Of a stretch of 64,000 bases of DNA, positions 14,617 to 23,731 are shown piece after piece. Made by a program: the position numbers and the translations under genes. Within the stretch, counting starts at the first letter, position 1; each line of letters starts with the position of its first letter. The notes under the pieces were generated by a model. That model was not told the origin of the DNA. It saw nothing but the letters and a program-made list of their open reading frames with translations, and searched no databases. Location of the stretch: positions 248,001 through 312,000 of the forward strand of contig NZ_JARULC010000002.1 of the NCBI RefSeq assembly GCF_029688625.1, read 5' to 3'. This stretch comes from Qipengyuania marincola. GTDB taxonomy: Bacteria > Pseudomonadota > Alphaproteobacteria > Sphingomonadales > Sphingomonadaceae.

Positions 14617-16200
14617 TCACGGCACGAGGACCGTATCCCGGGCCACCGATGCGGTTTCGGGATAGTCGAGAATGAAATGCAGTCCCCGGCTCTCGTGTCG
14701 GCGCAGCGCGCTCTTCACGATCAGCGAGGCGCATTCGAGCAGGTTGCGCAGTTCGATCAGGTCGGTGGTGACGCGGAAACTGCCGTAGTAATCCTCAACC
14801 TCCTGACGCAGCATCTCGATCCGGTTGGCCGCGCGCTCCAGCCGCTTGGTGGTGCGCACGATCCCGACATAGTTCCACATGAACCGTCGGATTTCCGTCC
14901 AGTTCTGCTTGATCACGACCTCCTCGTCGGAATCGGTCACGCGACTTTCGTCCCACGGGAGGATTTCCGGCGGCTCGTCCAGCCTGTCCCAGCATTCGAG
15001 GATATCCTTCGCCGCTGCTTCGCCGAACACGAAGCATTCGAGCAACGAATTGGAAGCCAGGCGGTTCGCACCATGAAGGCCACTCTCGGTACACTCGCCC
15101 GCCGCCCACAGGCCTGGCAGGTCAGTCTTCGCATCGAGCCCGATCTTCACGCCGCCGCAGGTATAGTGTTGCGCCGGCACGACCGGGATGGGTTCCTTCG
15201 TCATGTCGATGCCGAGCCCGAGCAGCTTCTCATGGATCGTCGGGAAATGCTCGGTCACGAATTCGGGCGGCTGGTGGCTGATGTCGAGGTGGACATAGTC
15301 GAGGCCATGGCGCTTGATCTGGTCGTCGTTCGCGCGGGCCACGATATCGCGCGGGGCAAGTTCCATGCGTTGCGGGTCGTACTTATCCATGTACCGCTCC
15401 CCGGTCTGCGGGTTGAGCAGGTGCCCGCCTTCGCCGCGCACGGCCTCGGTAATGAGGAAGTTCTTGACCTCGAGATTGTAGAGGCAGGTCGGGTGGAACT
15501 GCATCATTTCCATGTTGGAGACCCGGGCACCGGCACGCCAAGCCATCGCGATGCCGTCTCCTGTCGCCCCGCGCGGCGCGGTGGAGAAGAGATAGACGCG
15601 GCCCGCACCGCCCGCCGCCAGTACAGTGGCGCGCGCGACATGGCTGACCACCTTGCCGCTCGCCTCGTCCAGCGCATAAGCGCCCCAGACGCGGCCCGAG
15701 CCGGAATAATCCTGCTGGTTGCGCCCGGTAATGAGGTCGATGCAGCTCTGTCCGGGAAGAAGAGTGATATTCGAATTCTCTTCCGCTGCCTTCAGCAGGG
15801 CGGCCTGCACCGCCCAGCCCGTTGCATCGTTCACATGCACGATCCGGCGGTGGGAATGACCGCCCTCTCGCGTGAGATGCAGGTCGCCCTCGTCGCGGTT
15901 GAACGGCACGCCCAGTTCGCACAACCGGTCGATCGCAGCCGGCGCGCGCTCGATGACGTACTCAACGGTCTCGCGGTCGTTGAGGCCCGCGCCCGCGACC
16001 ATCGTATCGCGAATATGGTCCTCGAACGTGTCGCCTGCATCCAGCACGGCAGCGATCCCGCCCTGCGCCCAGGCGGTCGACCCGCTGCGCAGGTCGCCCT
16101 TGGCCAGGACGAGCACCTTCTTGTGCTCGGCGAGCGCAAGGGCGGCAGTCAGGCCGGCAGCACCGCTACCGATGACGAGGACGTCGTGCATATGGGTCAT
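14617..16200 (-). CDS. nadB: L-aspartate oxidase
   Basis: A 527-residue flavoenzyme that oxidises L-aspartate to iminoaspartate, the first step of NAD synthesis. The FAD-binding motif GSGAAGLTAALALAE is at the N-terminus, followed by STAWAQGGIAAV, typical of NadB, and the catalytic block HRRIVHVNDATG. The C-terminal helical domain is complete. I choose the ATG at 16200; a second ATG three codons later is equally close to the FAD motif. nadA and nadC are not in the window. A 230-base noncoding stretch follows it, with a GGAGCCGG/CCGGCTCC inverted repeat at 14485-14516. Confidence 0.95.
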   Translation of the reverse strand: MTHMHDVLVIGSGAAGLTAALALAEHKKVLVLAKGDLRSGSTAWAQGGIAAVLDAGDTFEDHIRDTMVAGAGLNDRETVEYVIERAPAAIDRLCELGVPFNRDEGDLHLTREGGHSHRRIVHVNDATGWAVQAALLKAAEENSNITLLPGQSCIDLITGRNQQDYSGSGRVWGAYALDEASGKVVSHVARATVLAAGGAGRVYLFSTAPRGATGDGIAMAWRAGARVSNMEMMQFHPTCLYNLEVKNFLITEAVRGEGGHLLNPQTGERYMDKYDPQRMELAPRDIVARANDDQIKRHGLDYVHLDISHQPPEFVTEHFPTIHEKLLGLGIDMTKEPIPVVPAQHYTCGGVKIGLDAKTDLPGLWAAGECTESGLHGANRLASNSLLECFVFGEAAAKDILECWDRLDEPPEILPWDESRVTDSDEEVVIKQNWTEIRRFMWNYVGIVRTTKRLERAANRIEMLRQEVEDYYGSFRVTTDLIELRNLLECASLIVKSALRRHESRGLHFILDYPETASVARDTVLVP

Positions 16201-16340
16201 GCGCAACCCCATGCCGCTGCAATCGCCACGCGGCAAGCCAGCAACGGTTCGGCGCAGCGCCGCTGCATGCCAGGTGGAAGATGGTTAATGGCCGAATCGA
16301 CAGGGGATCAAAAAGAACGGGACTGGAGGGTCGCACATCA

Positions 16341-16529
16341 ATGAGTTTCAACCATATCGCCTGCGCGTTCGGAAAGCATAAGGTCGACCGCGAGGGCATC
16401 AAGCGCGCCGGTGGCCAGCAATTCGGTCGTTGCCGCACGTGCAAGACACCGCTCGAAGAAACCGAGCCGCACCACTGGGCCGCCCTGCGGGTCAAGGATG
16501 CCGGGCTGGGACGCCAGGCCATCTATTAA
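16341..16529 (+). CDS. small Cys/His-rich (zinc-ribbon-like) protein
   Basis: I start it at the ATG at 16341 (62 residues) with GGAGGG 11 bases upstream. The protein has the potential metal ligands C8, H13, C31 and C34 (CAFGKH and CRTC), resembling the small DUF1660-type zinc-ribbon proteins. It converges on the ABC ATPase gene and the two stops are 5 bases apart. Cytoplasmic; function unknown. Confidence 0.6.
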   Translation: MSFNHIACAFGKHKVDREGIKRAGGQQFGRCRTCKTPLEETEPHHWAALRVKDAGLGRQAIY

Positions 16530-16534
16530 AAGCG

Positions 16535-17473
16535 TCAGCCGGGGCCGGTCAGCTGGACGAACACGTCTTCCAGATCGGCTTCGCGCGTTGTCACATCCTC
16601 GATCGAATAGCCGTGCGATTGCACGATCGACAGTACCTGCCCGGCGCTCGCCTTGTCGCGGTCGTAGGTGATCTCGAGCTTGCGCGGCTCGATCACCTCG
16701 GCACGCACGAAAGCTTCTTCCATGATCGGCCCGCCAAGGTCCTTGTCGACCGTGACGGTGACGATCTTCTCGCGGGCCATGCCGATAAGCTCGCCGGTAG
16801 GCTTGTCGGCGATCAGCTCGCCATGGTCGATGATCGCGATCCGGTCGCACAATTGCTCGGCTTCTTCGAGATAGTGCGTGGTCAGGACCACGGTAACGCC
16901 CTCGCGGTTGAGATCGGTGACCAGTTCCCACAATTGGCGGCGCAATTCGACGTCGACCCCGGCGGTCGGTTCGTCCAGCACCAGGATCGGGGGTGAATGA
17001 ACCATCGCCTTGGCGATCAGGAGCCGACGCTTCATGCCACCCGACAGGGTACGCGCATAGGCATCGCGCTTGTCCCACAACCGCACCGCCTTGAGCAGCT
17101 CTTCGCTCCGTCGCTCCGCCTTGGGAATGCCGTAGAAACCGCCCTGATTCTCCAGCACCTCGAAGGGCGTGAAGAAGGGATCGAAGACGATTTCCTGCGG
17201 CACGATCCCGATGCTCCGCTTGGCGTTGCGCGGATTGTCGGTGATGTCGAAGCCCCAGATCTCCGCGCTTCCGCTGGTCTTGGTAACGAGCCCGGCCAGG
17301 ATGTTGATCAGCGTCGATTTGCCGGCGCCATTGGGGCCGAGCAGGCCGAAGATCCCCCCCTGCGGCACATCAACACTCACGCCCTTCAGCGCCAGCTTCG
17401 GCGGCTCTCCCGGTCCCGGCGGAGCGTATTCCTTGACCAGATTGTCGATGCGGATGGCAGGCGGTGTGACCAT
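16535..17473 (-). CDS. ABC transporter ATP-binding protein (ABC-2/multidrug type)
   Basis: A 312-residue ATPase with Walker A GPNGAGKS, signature LSGGMKRR, Walker B ILVLDEP and H-loop THYLEEA. The C-terminal 90 residues form the extra domain seen in ABC-2 export ATPases such as the YadG group. I choose the ATG at 17473 with AGGTGA 6 bases upstream; a GTG at 17482 is possible. No permease gene is adjacent in the window (the gene on its downstream side is convergent), so the partner must be elsewhere. Likely role: export of a drug, lipid or polysaccharide. Confidence 0.88.
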   Translation of the reverse strand: MVTPPAIRIDNLVKEYAPPGPGEPPKLALKGVSVDVPQGGIFGLLGPNGAGKSTLINILAGLVTKTSGSAEIWGFDITDNPRNAKRSIGIVPQEIVFDPFFTPFEVLENQGGFYGIPKAERRSEELLKAVRLWDKRDAYARTLSGGMKRRLLIAKAMVHSPPILVLDEPTAGVDVELRRQLWELVTDLNREGVTVVLTTHYLEEAEQLCDRIAIIDHGELIADKPTGELIGMAREKIVTVTVDKDLGGPIMEEAFVRAEVIEPRKLEITYDRDKASAGQVLSIVQSHGYSIEDVTTREADLEDVFVQLTGPG

Positions 17474-17526
17474 GCCGCTCACCTAGGCTCTTGAGCGCCC
17501 CGGTCAAACCCATTATCGGCGCTGGC

Positions 17527-17787
17527 ATGAGCCTGCCTCCTCCCGAGATTTCCAAGGTCACCACGCGACGCGTGTGGTGCGACGGCGCGACCGACATTCG
17601 CAGTGGCGAGAATTACAAGCCGATCGCCCTCGGTCATCCCAAGGTGTGGCTCGAGATCGACGAGCACGGCTATGTCGATTGCGGTTATTGCGACCGGCGC
17701 TTCGTGCTCGAAGGCGGGCCGGCCGACGGGGTCGACCAGTCGACGCTGATGGATATTTCCGAAGGTGCCGATCCCGGCCATCGCTGA
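17527..17787 (+). CDS. zinc-finger domain protein (zf-CHCC)
   Basis: An 86-residue protein with the CHCC pattern: WCDG, then GHPKVWLEID, then YVDCGYCDRRF. This domain is that of the NDUFS6-like accessory of respiratory complex I, and the family is small and widespread in alphaproteobacteria. The start at 17527 is preferred to 17491, since the additional N-terminal residues would not match the family. It is divergent from the ABC ATPase and is followed closely by tldD. Role in complex I assembly is inferred from family knowledge. Confidence 0.85.
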   Translation: MSLPPPEISKVTTRRVWCDGATDIRSGENYKPIALGHPKVWLEIDEHGYVDCGYCDRRFVLEGGPADGVDQSTLMDISEGADPGHR

Positions 17788-17841
17788 CGGCGACACCAAG
17801 CCCCCTCGCGCATCCGCCCCGCATACCCTACGTTGGCGGGC

Positions 17842-19269
17842 ATGACCGACGCGACCGATCCCCACGCCCTGCTCTACAACCAGCTCGATCCCGCCGATGC
17901 GCAGGCGCTGACCGCCCGCTTGCTGGCCCCGTGCGACGACGGCGAGCTCTACCTGCAGTTCATGGCGAGCGAGACCTTCGCCTTCGACGACGGGCGCCTC
18001 AAGGTCGCCGATTATTCGCGTGATTCGGGTTTCGGCCTGCGCGGTGTGTCGGGCGAGACGACCGGCTTCGCCCATGCCAACGAGATCAGCGCGGCGGCCA
18101 TTTCGCGCGCCGGCGAAACCCTCCAGCTGCTCGACGCGACCAAGGCGCCGCACTCAGCAGCGCCGGAGCGGACCAATCGTCATCTATACACCGATGCCAG
18201 CCCGCTTGACCTCGTGCCCTTCGCGGAGAAGGTCGCGCTGCTGGAGAAGATCGATGCCGTTGCGCGGGCGAAGGATCCGCGCGTCGCGCAGGTCAGCGTG
18301 AGTCTGGCCGCGAGCTGGAGCGCGATCGACATCATTCGTGCCGATGGCTTCACCGCGCGGGACATCCGCCCGCTTGTTCGGCTCAACATTTCTGTCGTCG
18401 CGGAACAGAACGGGCGCCGCGAGACCGGCAGCTTCGGCTTCGGCGGACGTTACCTCTACGACCGGCTTTTCGATGAGGGACAATGGATGCGCGGCGTCGA
18501 CGAAGCAGTGCGCCAGGCGCTGGTCAATCTGGAAAGCGTCGAGGCCCCCGCTGGCGAGACTACCGTCCTGCTAGGCCCGGGCTGGCCCGGCGTGCTGCTG
18601 CACGAGGCGGTGGGCCATGGGCTTGAAGGCGATTTCAATCGCAAGGGCACCAGCGCCTTTTCCGGACGTATAGGCGAACGCGTGGCCGCGCCGGGAGTGA
18701 CCGTGATCGACGATGGCAGCATCGCCGAACGTCGCGGCTCGCTGACCATCGACGACGAGGGCACGCCGACGCGCGAGACCGTGCTGATCGAGGACGGTAT
18801 CCTCAAAGGTTACATGCAGGACCGCCTCAATGCCCGGCTGATGGGCGTGGAAGCGACCGGCAATGGCCGCCGCGAAAGCTATCAGCACGCACCCATGCCG
18901 CGCATGACCAACACCTTCATGCAGAGCGGCGAGGACGATCCCGCCGAGCTGCTCGCCCGGGTCGACGACGGTATCTACGCCACCAGCTTCGGCGGCGGGC
19001 AGGTCGATATCGTCAGCGGCAAGTTCGTCTTCGCCTGTACCGAGGCCTACAAGGTCGAGAAGGGCAAGATCGTCGCGCCGATCAAGGGCGCAACGCTGAT
19101 CGGCGATGGGCCGAGCGTGCTGACCCGGGTGACCGGCATCGGCAATGACATGGCCCTCGACGAAGGCATCGGCATGTGCGGCAAGGGTGGACAGGGCGTG
19201 CCGGCCGGCGTGGGCCAGCCGACCCTGCTGATCGCTGGCTTGACCGTGGGCGGTACCGCGCAGGGCTGA
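17842..19269 (+). CDS. tldD: TldD metalloprotease
   Basis: A 475-residue member of the TldD/PmbA family. The zinc-binding HEAVGH motif is present in LLHEAVGHGLEGDF, and the ending region GIGMCGKGGQGVPAGVGQPT is typical of TldD. TldD with PmbA (TldE) forms a protease that processes peptides and can mature modified peptides such as microcins; pmbA is not in the window. I choose the ATG at 17842; a TTG at 17833 is the alternative. No strong ribosome binding site is seen. It may be transcribed with the upstream zinc-finger gene 54 bases away. Confidence 0.95.
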   Translation: MTDATDPHALLYNQLDPADAQALTARLLAPCDDGELYLQFMASETFAFDDGRLKVADYSRDSGFGLRGVSGETTGFAHANEISAAAISRAGETLQLLDATKAPHSAAPERTNRHLYTDASPLDLVPFAEKVALLEKIDAVARAKDPRVAQVSVSLAASWSAIDIIRADGFTARDIRPLVRLNISVVAEQNGRRETGSFGFGGRYLYDRLFDEGQWMRGVDEAVRQALVNLESVEAPAGETTVLLGPGWPGVLLHEAVGHGLEGDFNRKGTSAFSGRIGERVAAPGVTVIDDGSIAERRGSLTIDDEGTPTRETVLIEDGILKGYMQDRLNARLMGVEATGNGRRESYQHAPMPRMTNTFMQSGEDDPAELLARVDDGIYATSFGGGQVDIVSGKFVFACTEAYKVEKGKIVAPIKGATLIGDGPSVLTRVTGIGNDMALDEGIGMCGKGGQGVPAGVGQPTLLIAGLTVGGTAQG

Positions 19270-19279
19270 CGCGGCAGCG

Positions 19280-19304
19280 TGAACTCATCGCAGGTTCAGG
19301 CGTT
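19280..19304 (+). promoter_or_regulatory. EcfG-like promoter candidate with one mismatch
   Basis: TGAAC at 19280-19284 is followed after 16 bases by CGTT at 19301-19304. This differs from the EcfG consensus by one base in the -35 element (T for G). It is 36 bases before the ATG of the secreted protein at 19341. On its own this would be weak evidence; the exact copies at 6652 and 7178 make it worth noting. Confidence 0.3.
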
Positions 19305-19340
19305 TTAGCGTATATACCGCACGTCTGAAGGAGACTCGCG

Positions 19341-19772
19341 ATGATGAAGACGATCCTTGGCGCCACCTGCGCTGCCACCGCTGCTCTCGGCCTGCTTGCA
19401 ATGCCGGCCAGTGCGGACGACCACACCGACGCCGAAATGACCAAGGGCGAAGCCAAGCTCGCCAAAATGCTCGAAGGGCGCGTTGCGGGCGAGCCCGAGC
19501 GCTGCATCCGCACGATCGGCAGCCGCAACCTTCAGCAGATCGACGACACGGCCCTGGTGTACAAGCAGGGGCGCACGATCTGGGTGAACTACACGCGTTC
19601 GCCCGAGTCGATCGATTCGGATGACATCATGGTCATCAGGCGGTTCGACGGCACCAGCCTGTGTCGCACCGACCAGATCACCACGGTGGAGCGCTTCGGC
19701 GGCTTCTTTTCCGGCGTGATCTTCCTCGACGACTTCGTCCCCTATCGCCTCCCGGAAGACGCCGAAGGCTGA
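19341..19772 (+). CDS. secreted protein of unknown function
   Basis: A 143-residue protein with a signal peptide (MMKTILGATCAATAALGLLA, then MPASA). The mature protein has two cysteines (ERCIRTIG and SLCRTD) that could form a disulfide, and a beta-rich C-terminal part. The start has an AAGGAG site. I do not recognise a domain; similar short secreted proteins occur in related bacteria. Its 3' end overlaps the convergent nth gene by 31 bases. A mismatched EcfG-like promoter precedes it. Confidence 0.7.
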   Translation: MMKTILGATCAATAALGLLAMPASADDHTDAEMTKGEAKLAKMLEGRVAGEPERCIRTIGSRNLQQIDDTALVYKQGRTIWVNYTRSPESIDSDDIMVIRRFDGTSLCRTDQITTVERFGGFFSGVIFLDDFVPYRLPEDAEG

Positions 19773-20434
19773 CCTTCGCCCGCCTGGTAGGCAAGGCAAA
19801 GATCCGCTACCGGGCAAGTCGGGCATTTGGGTGCGCGCGCGGTGCAGATGCGCTTGCCAAATTGAATCAACCAGAAATGTCCGTCACGCAGCGCCCATCG
19901 GGGTGACCGCTCCTCGAGTTGCGCGGCCGTCTTGTCGGCCGTTTTCGCATCGGTAAGCCCGATGCGGTTGCACACGCGGTGCACATGCGTGTCGACTGCG
20001 ATCACGTCCCTACCAAAGGTAAAGCTCAAGACGATGTCGGCGCATTTGCGGCCGATCCCGGGCAGTGCCAGCAGGCCGTCCCTCGTGTCGGGGACCACCC
20101 CATCGTGCCGCTCCAGCAGGGTTGCACAAAAGGCGCGAATATTGCGCGCCTTCATGTTGTAGAGCCCGCACGGACGGATAGCCCCGGCAATGACCTGTTC
20201 GTCCAGCGCCAGCATCGCGCGGGGCGTGGTGGCGAGTGCGAAGACCTGGCGCGCGGCCTTCGCCGTATTGCGGTCGAGCGACTGCGCCGACAGCATGCAG
20301 GACACGCACGACCGGAATGCATCGGGCTGGCCCTTGGGACCTTTCGCTGTGCGGGTTCGGCCGGGCATTGCCTCCGCCAGCCGGCGAAAGACCTCCTCGA
20401 CCTGAGCGCGCGAAAGGACGCGGGCCGCGTTCAT
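19742..20434 (-). CDS. nth: endonuclease III
   Basis: A 230-residue base-excision DNA glycosylase/AP lyase. The helix-hairpin-helix with the catalytic lysine is LPGIGRKCADIVLSF, and the catalytic aspartate is in VIAVDTHVHRVCNRIGL. The C-terminal Fe-S cluster ligands follow the C-x6-C-x2-C-x5-C rule (CTARAPKCPTCPVADLC). The start ATG at 20434 overlaps the stop of the old yellow enzyme gene by 4 bases (ATGA), so translation is coupled. The 3' end overlaps the convergent secreted protein gene by 31 bases. A second family member lies at 23020. Confidence 0.92.
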   Translation of the reverse strand: MNAARVLSRAQVEEVFRRLAEAMPGRTRTAKGPKGQPDAFRSCVSCMLSAQSLDRNTAKAARQVFALATTPRAMLALDEQVIAGAIRPCGLYNMKARNIRAFCATLLERHDGVVPDTRDGLLALPGIGRKCADIVLSFTFGRDVIAVDTHVHRVCNRIGLTDAKTADKTAAQLEERSPRWALRDGHFWLIQFGKRICTARAPKCPTCPVADLCLAYQAGEGQPSASSGRR

Positions 20435-21576
20435 GCGGGCAGCGGGTCCTCCACTTTTTCGAGGCTCGGATAATCGGTGTATCCTTCGGCGCCGCCGCCG
20501 TAGAACGTGTCCTCGTCGGGATCGTTGTAAGGCCCGGACTGGGCGATGCGCGTAGGCAGGTCCGGATTGGCCAGGAACAGCCGACCGAAGGTCACGGCAT
20601 CGGCATGGCCCTCGGCAACCCATTGCGCCGCCTCGTCGGGCTCGAAATTGCCATTGGCGATGAAGCAGCCGTCGAAGGCTTCGCGCATCGCCTTTACGAT
20701 CTTCACCCCCTCATCCTTGTCGCCGCCACCGGTGTGGGAGTTGGGCCGGATGACGTGGAGATAGGCAAGACCCTTGCCGGACAGCGCCCTGGCTGCAGCC
20801 GGATAGGTTTCGCCCGGGTTCGCATCCTCGGTGCCGCCCGGCCCGCCCTTCGGCGAAAGGCGCACGCCGACACGCTCTGCGGGCAGCACCTCGCACACGG
20901 CATCTACCACTTCGCGCATCAGGCGCAGGCGGTTATCGAGGCTGCCGCCATAATCGTCGGTCCGGTCATTGGTTTCGGACCGGATGAACTGGTCGATAAG
21001 GTAATTATTGGCGCAGTGCACCTCGACCCCGTCGAAACCGGCTTCCGCGGCGCAGCGGGCAGCGTGGCGGTAATCCTCGATCAGGCGCGGTATCTCGTCG
21101 GTGCGCAGCGCCCTCGCCTCTTGAAACGCTACCTGCGGGCCATCGTCGAGCCGGTCGCCCACGAAGGCCTTGCCTTCGGGTGTCCAGGCACTGGCAGACA
21201 CGGGCTGACCGCCATCGGGCTGGAACACGGGATGGCTTATCGCACCGACATGCCACAGCTGGCAGAAGATCCGCCCGCCCGCATTGTGCACGGCGTCGGT
21301 GACCGGCTTCCAGCTTTCCACCTGCGCGTCGGTATGGATACCCGGTGTCCAGGCATAGCCTTGTCCCTCCTGACTGATCTGGGTGGCTTCGGACACGATC
21401 AGCCCGGCCCCGGCGCGTTGGGCATAATAGAGCGCGTGGAGCCCGGTCTGTTCGCCGGTCTTCGCCTCCGATCGGCTCCGCGTCAGGGGCGCCATGAAGA
21501 TGCGGTTGGGCGCTTCGAATGCGCCAACCTTCACGTTCGAGAACAAGGCTGCGTGGTCGGGGGAATGGTCGGTCAT
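20431..21576 (-). CDS. nemA: old yellow enzyme family alkene reductase
   Basis: A 381-residue FMN oxidoreductase that uses NAD(P)H to reduce activated alkenes or nitro compounds. Family blocks are clear: PNRIFMAPLTRSRS, GLIVSEATQISQEGQGY, FCQLWHVGAISHP, the substrate-binding pair in GVEVHCANNYLIDQF, and YGGSLDNRLRL. It belongs to the NemA/OPR subgroup; the symbol is by similarity. It is last but one in a collinear minus-strand run (guaA, glycosylase, Nramp-like, this gene, nth) and overlaps nth by 4 bases. The physiological substrate is unknown. Confidence 0.9.
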   Translation of the reverse strand: MTDHSPDHAALFSNVKVGAFEAPNRIFMAPLTRSRSEAKTGEQTGLHALYYAQRAGAGLIVSEATQISQEGQGYAWTPGIHTDAQVESWKPVTDAVHNAGGRIFCQLWHVGAISHPVFQPDGGQPVSASAWTPEGKAFVGDRLDDGPQVAFQEARALRTDEIPRLIEDYRHAARCAAEAGFDGVEVHCANNYLIDQFIRSETNDRTDDYGGSLDNRLRLMREVVDAVCEVLPAERVGVRLSPKGGPGGTEDANPGETYPAAARALSGKGLAYLHVIRPNSHTGGGDKDEGVKIVKAMREAFDGCFIANGNFEPDEAAQWVAEGHADAVTFGRLFLANPDLPTRIAQSGPYNDPDEDTFYGGGAEGYTDYPSLEKVEDPLPA

Positions 21577-21656
21577 GCGGCAGGGCTCCGTAACTGGCGT
21601 TCGCTATTGAACCCGTTGCGCGGCGAACCCGTTCCGCGATCCGTCGCGCAGGGCGG

Positions 21657-22961
21657 CTAATTCGCCGGACGCGCGCCCCTTGCCCGGATGGTGGCGGCAC
21701 CGAGGACGAGGCCCACCATCGCGAACACCGCCAGCAGTCCATTGGCGGCCGGAAGTTCATAGCCGAAGGCCGCGCTGCCGGCACGGACCATAGCCAGCAA
21801 GCCAAGCATCGTCGCCACCGCCACGATGAGGACGCCCGCCAGATTACCGCGCCAGCCGTTGGCGTGGCGGCCCAGCAGCTCACGGTCGTTCATGGCCGCG
21901 AGCAAAAACACCGCGACCAGCGGCAGCAGCGCGCCGTTGAACGCCTGCGCCGCGATGATGGCGGGTCCCGGGCGAACATCCGCCAGGCCGAGTGCGACAC
22001 CGATGGCCAGAATGCCGCCCCATACGCTGCGAAAGCGCCAGCCCGCAGGGTCCCACTCCTGTCCGCCGGATGTGCCGAACAATCCGCGCGCCGTGAAGGC
22101 GGCAGCCAGTGGGGCGGTAATGGCGGAGGAAAGCCCTGCGGCGAAGAGCCCGATGGCGAGCCCGGTTCTGGCCCATCCGCCCAGGCGTGTGGCCAGCGCG
22201 TCGGCCAGCACTTCGAAGTCGAAGCCGCCTGCAAGGACGGTGCCCACGACGAGAATGGCCGCCGTGATGATCGCCCCCAGCCCGACTGCGACCGCAAGGC
22301 CGAGCCGCATCTCGCCAAGCCCCTGACCGCTGGCAAGCGCCGATCCAAGAAACAGATTGTAGGGCACCACTGTGGTCCCGACGAGCGCCAGTACCGCCAG
22401 CAGCCCCGCATCAACGCCGAGCAATGCCCCCCGTGGGACCAGCCCGCGCGCCAGCTCGGCAAAACCGGGTGCGAGGCTGGCGGCGACCAGCAGGAATCCT
22501 GCCCCCATCACCGCTACAAACAGCGCCATCGCCTGCGCCACCTGTCGCGGGGACCCGGCGAACAGCAGCGCAGCGGCGATACCGCCCAGCGCGATCGTCA
22601 GCGCGGCGCGCGGCACTTCCAGCGCGAGCATGGCGCCCGCCACCCCACCGAGGATATTGCCCGCTTCATAGGCCGCGCAGCCCAGCAGGATCGCCCCGCC
22701 GACGAGCGCCAGCAGCGCGATCCGTCCGACACCTTGTGGATAGCGCTGGCGCAACACGCTTGCGAGATCGGTGCCCGAAACAATGGCGAGGCGCCCTGCG
22801 AATTCCTGCAGCGTGAAGGTGGCAATGCCCGAGAACAGGATGGCCCACAGGATCGCCGTGCCCCAATCGGCACCCGCACTGGCCGCGGAAGTCACCGTTC
22901 CCGGGCCGATAAAGGCCGCCGCGATTGCGGACCACAGGACGATCGAGCCGATGCGTTTCAT
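21657..22961 (-). CDS. Nramp-related transporter lacking canonical metal ligands
   Basis: A 434-residue protein with about eleven transmembrane segments and the overall Nramp pattern. In canonical Nramp/MntH, helix 1 carries DPGN and helix 6 carries MPH; here the aligned positions read GPGT (residues 19-22) and VPY (199-201 region, VVPYNLFLGSAL). The aspartate, asparagine, methionine and histidine are thus all replaced. Such members are known from related clades (NRMT-like or divergent Nramps) and need not transport manganese. I choose the ATG at 22961 because the protein then begins just before helix 1; no good ribosome binding site is visible. Confidence 0.8.
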   Translation of the reverse strand: MKRIGSIVLWSAIAAAFIGPGTVTSAASAGADWGTAILWAILFSGIATFTLQEFAGRLAIVSGTDLASVLRQRYPQGVGRIALLALVGGAILLGCAAYEAGNILGGVAGAMLALEVPRAALTIALGGIAAALLFAGSPRQVAQAMALFVAVMGAGFLLVAASLAPGFAELARGLVPRGALLGVDAGLLAVLALVGTTVVPYNLFLGSALASGQGLGEMRLGLAVAVGLGAIITAAILVVGTVLAGGFDFEVLADALATRLGGWARTGLAIGLFAAGLSSAITAPLAAAFTARGLFGTSGGQEWDPAGWRFRSVWGGILAIGVALGLADVRPGPAIIAAQAFNGALLPLVAVFLLAAMNDRELLGRHANGWRGNLAGVLIVAVATMLGLLAMVRAGSAAFGYELPAANGLLAVFAMVGLVLGAATIRARGARPAN

Positions 22962-23019
22962 GGCTTGCGTGTGTGCCGCGCCGTTGCCACGCGTGCAATC
23001 GACCCGGCGCGCGTTTTGC

Positions 23020-23730
23020 TCAGCCACCGACCCGCCGCTGTCCCGTGGCGCACATAGCCAGTGCCGGACAGGCGCCGCATTGCGGCTCGCGCGGGCGGCA
23101 CCAGGTCTGGCCAAGCTTCTTCATCAGGAGATGATGTTCGTCATAATCCGCCGCGCTCCAGTCAGGCGGCATGGCCGGCATGATTGCGTCGAAGGCGCGC
23201 GCCGTGTCGGCCTTGGCGGGAACCAGCCCCATGCGCTGAAGGATGCGGCGGTGATGCGAATCGAGGACGATCGCCCGCCGGTCGAGCGTGCTGGCATTCA
23301 TCACCCCAGCGGCGATCTTCCGGCCGATGCCCGGCAGTTGCTCGAGCCATTCCATCGCCTCGCCGGTTTCCATTGTGGCGAGGTGCGAAAGATCGACCGA
23401 ACCGCGCAGTTCGACCAGCGCCGTCAGGCTTGCCTTCAGCCGCTCGGCAGCGATGTTGGGATAGGTCTGCGTGGACAGTTCGTCCTGCAATTCCTCGATC
23501 GGCGCAGCGGCCACACGCTCCCATGCGCAATAGCGCTTGAGCAGCCGATCGGTCGCCGCATTGGACACTTCGGACCTGGTTCGCGCGCCGATCACCCCCT
23601 GCGCTAGCACCCATTCGGGCTCGCGCCACTCGGCCGCCGCGCGCTCGATCCGGCCGAACCGCTGGACCAGCAATGCCTGCAAGCGCTGCAGTGTTTCGCG
23701 GCGCGGATCGCTACCTAGGTCGAGCTCCAA
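23020..23730 (-). CDS. endonuclease III-family (HhH-GPD) DNA glycosylase
   Basis: A 236-residue Fe-S DNA glycosylase-like protein: helix-hairpin-helix LPGIGRKIAAGVMNAS with the lysine, aspartate in AIVLDSHHRRI, and C-terminal Fe-S ligands CRPREPQCGACPALAMC (same C-x6-C-x2-C-x5-C spacing as Nth). It differs enough from the Nth at 19742 to be a separate subfamily, perhaps with different lesion specificity. The most likely start is a TTG at 23730, one base after the guaA stop, with GGGAG just upstream; no ATG or GTG fits without overlapping guaA by over 100 bases. Translation is probably coupled to guaA. Confidence 0.8.
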   Translation of the reverse strand: MELDLGSDPRRETLQRLQALLVQRFGRIERAAAEWREPEWVLAQGVIGARTRSEVSNAATDRLLKRYCAWERVAAAPIEELQDELSTQTYPNIAAERLKASLTALVELRGSVDLSHLATMETGEAMEWLEQLPGIGRKIAAGVMNASTLDRRAIVLDSHHRRILQRMGLVPAKADTARAFDAIMPAMPPDWSAADYDEHHLLMKKLGQTWCRPREPQCGACPALAMCATGQRRVGG

Positions 23731-23731
23731 C

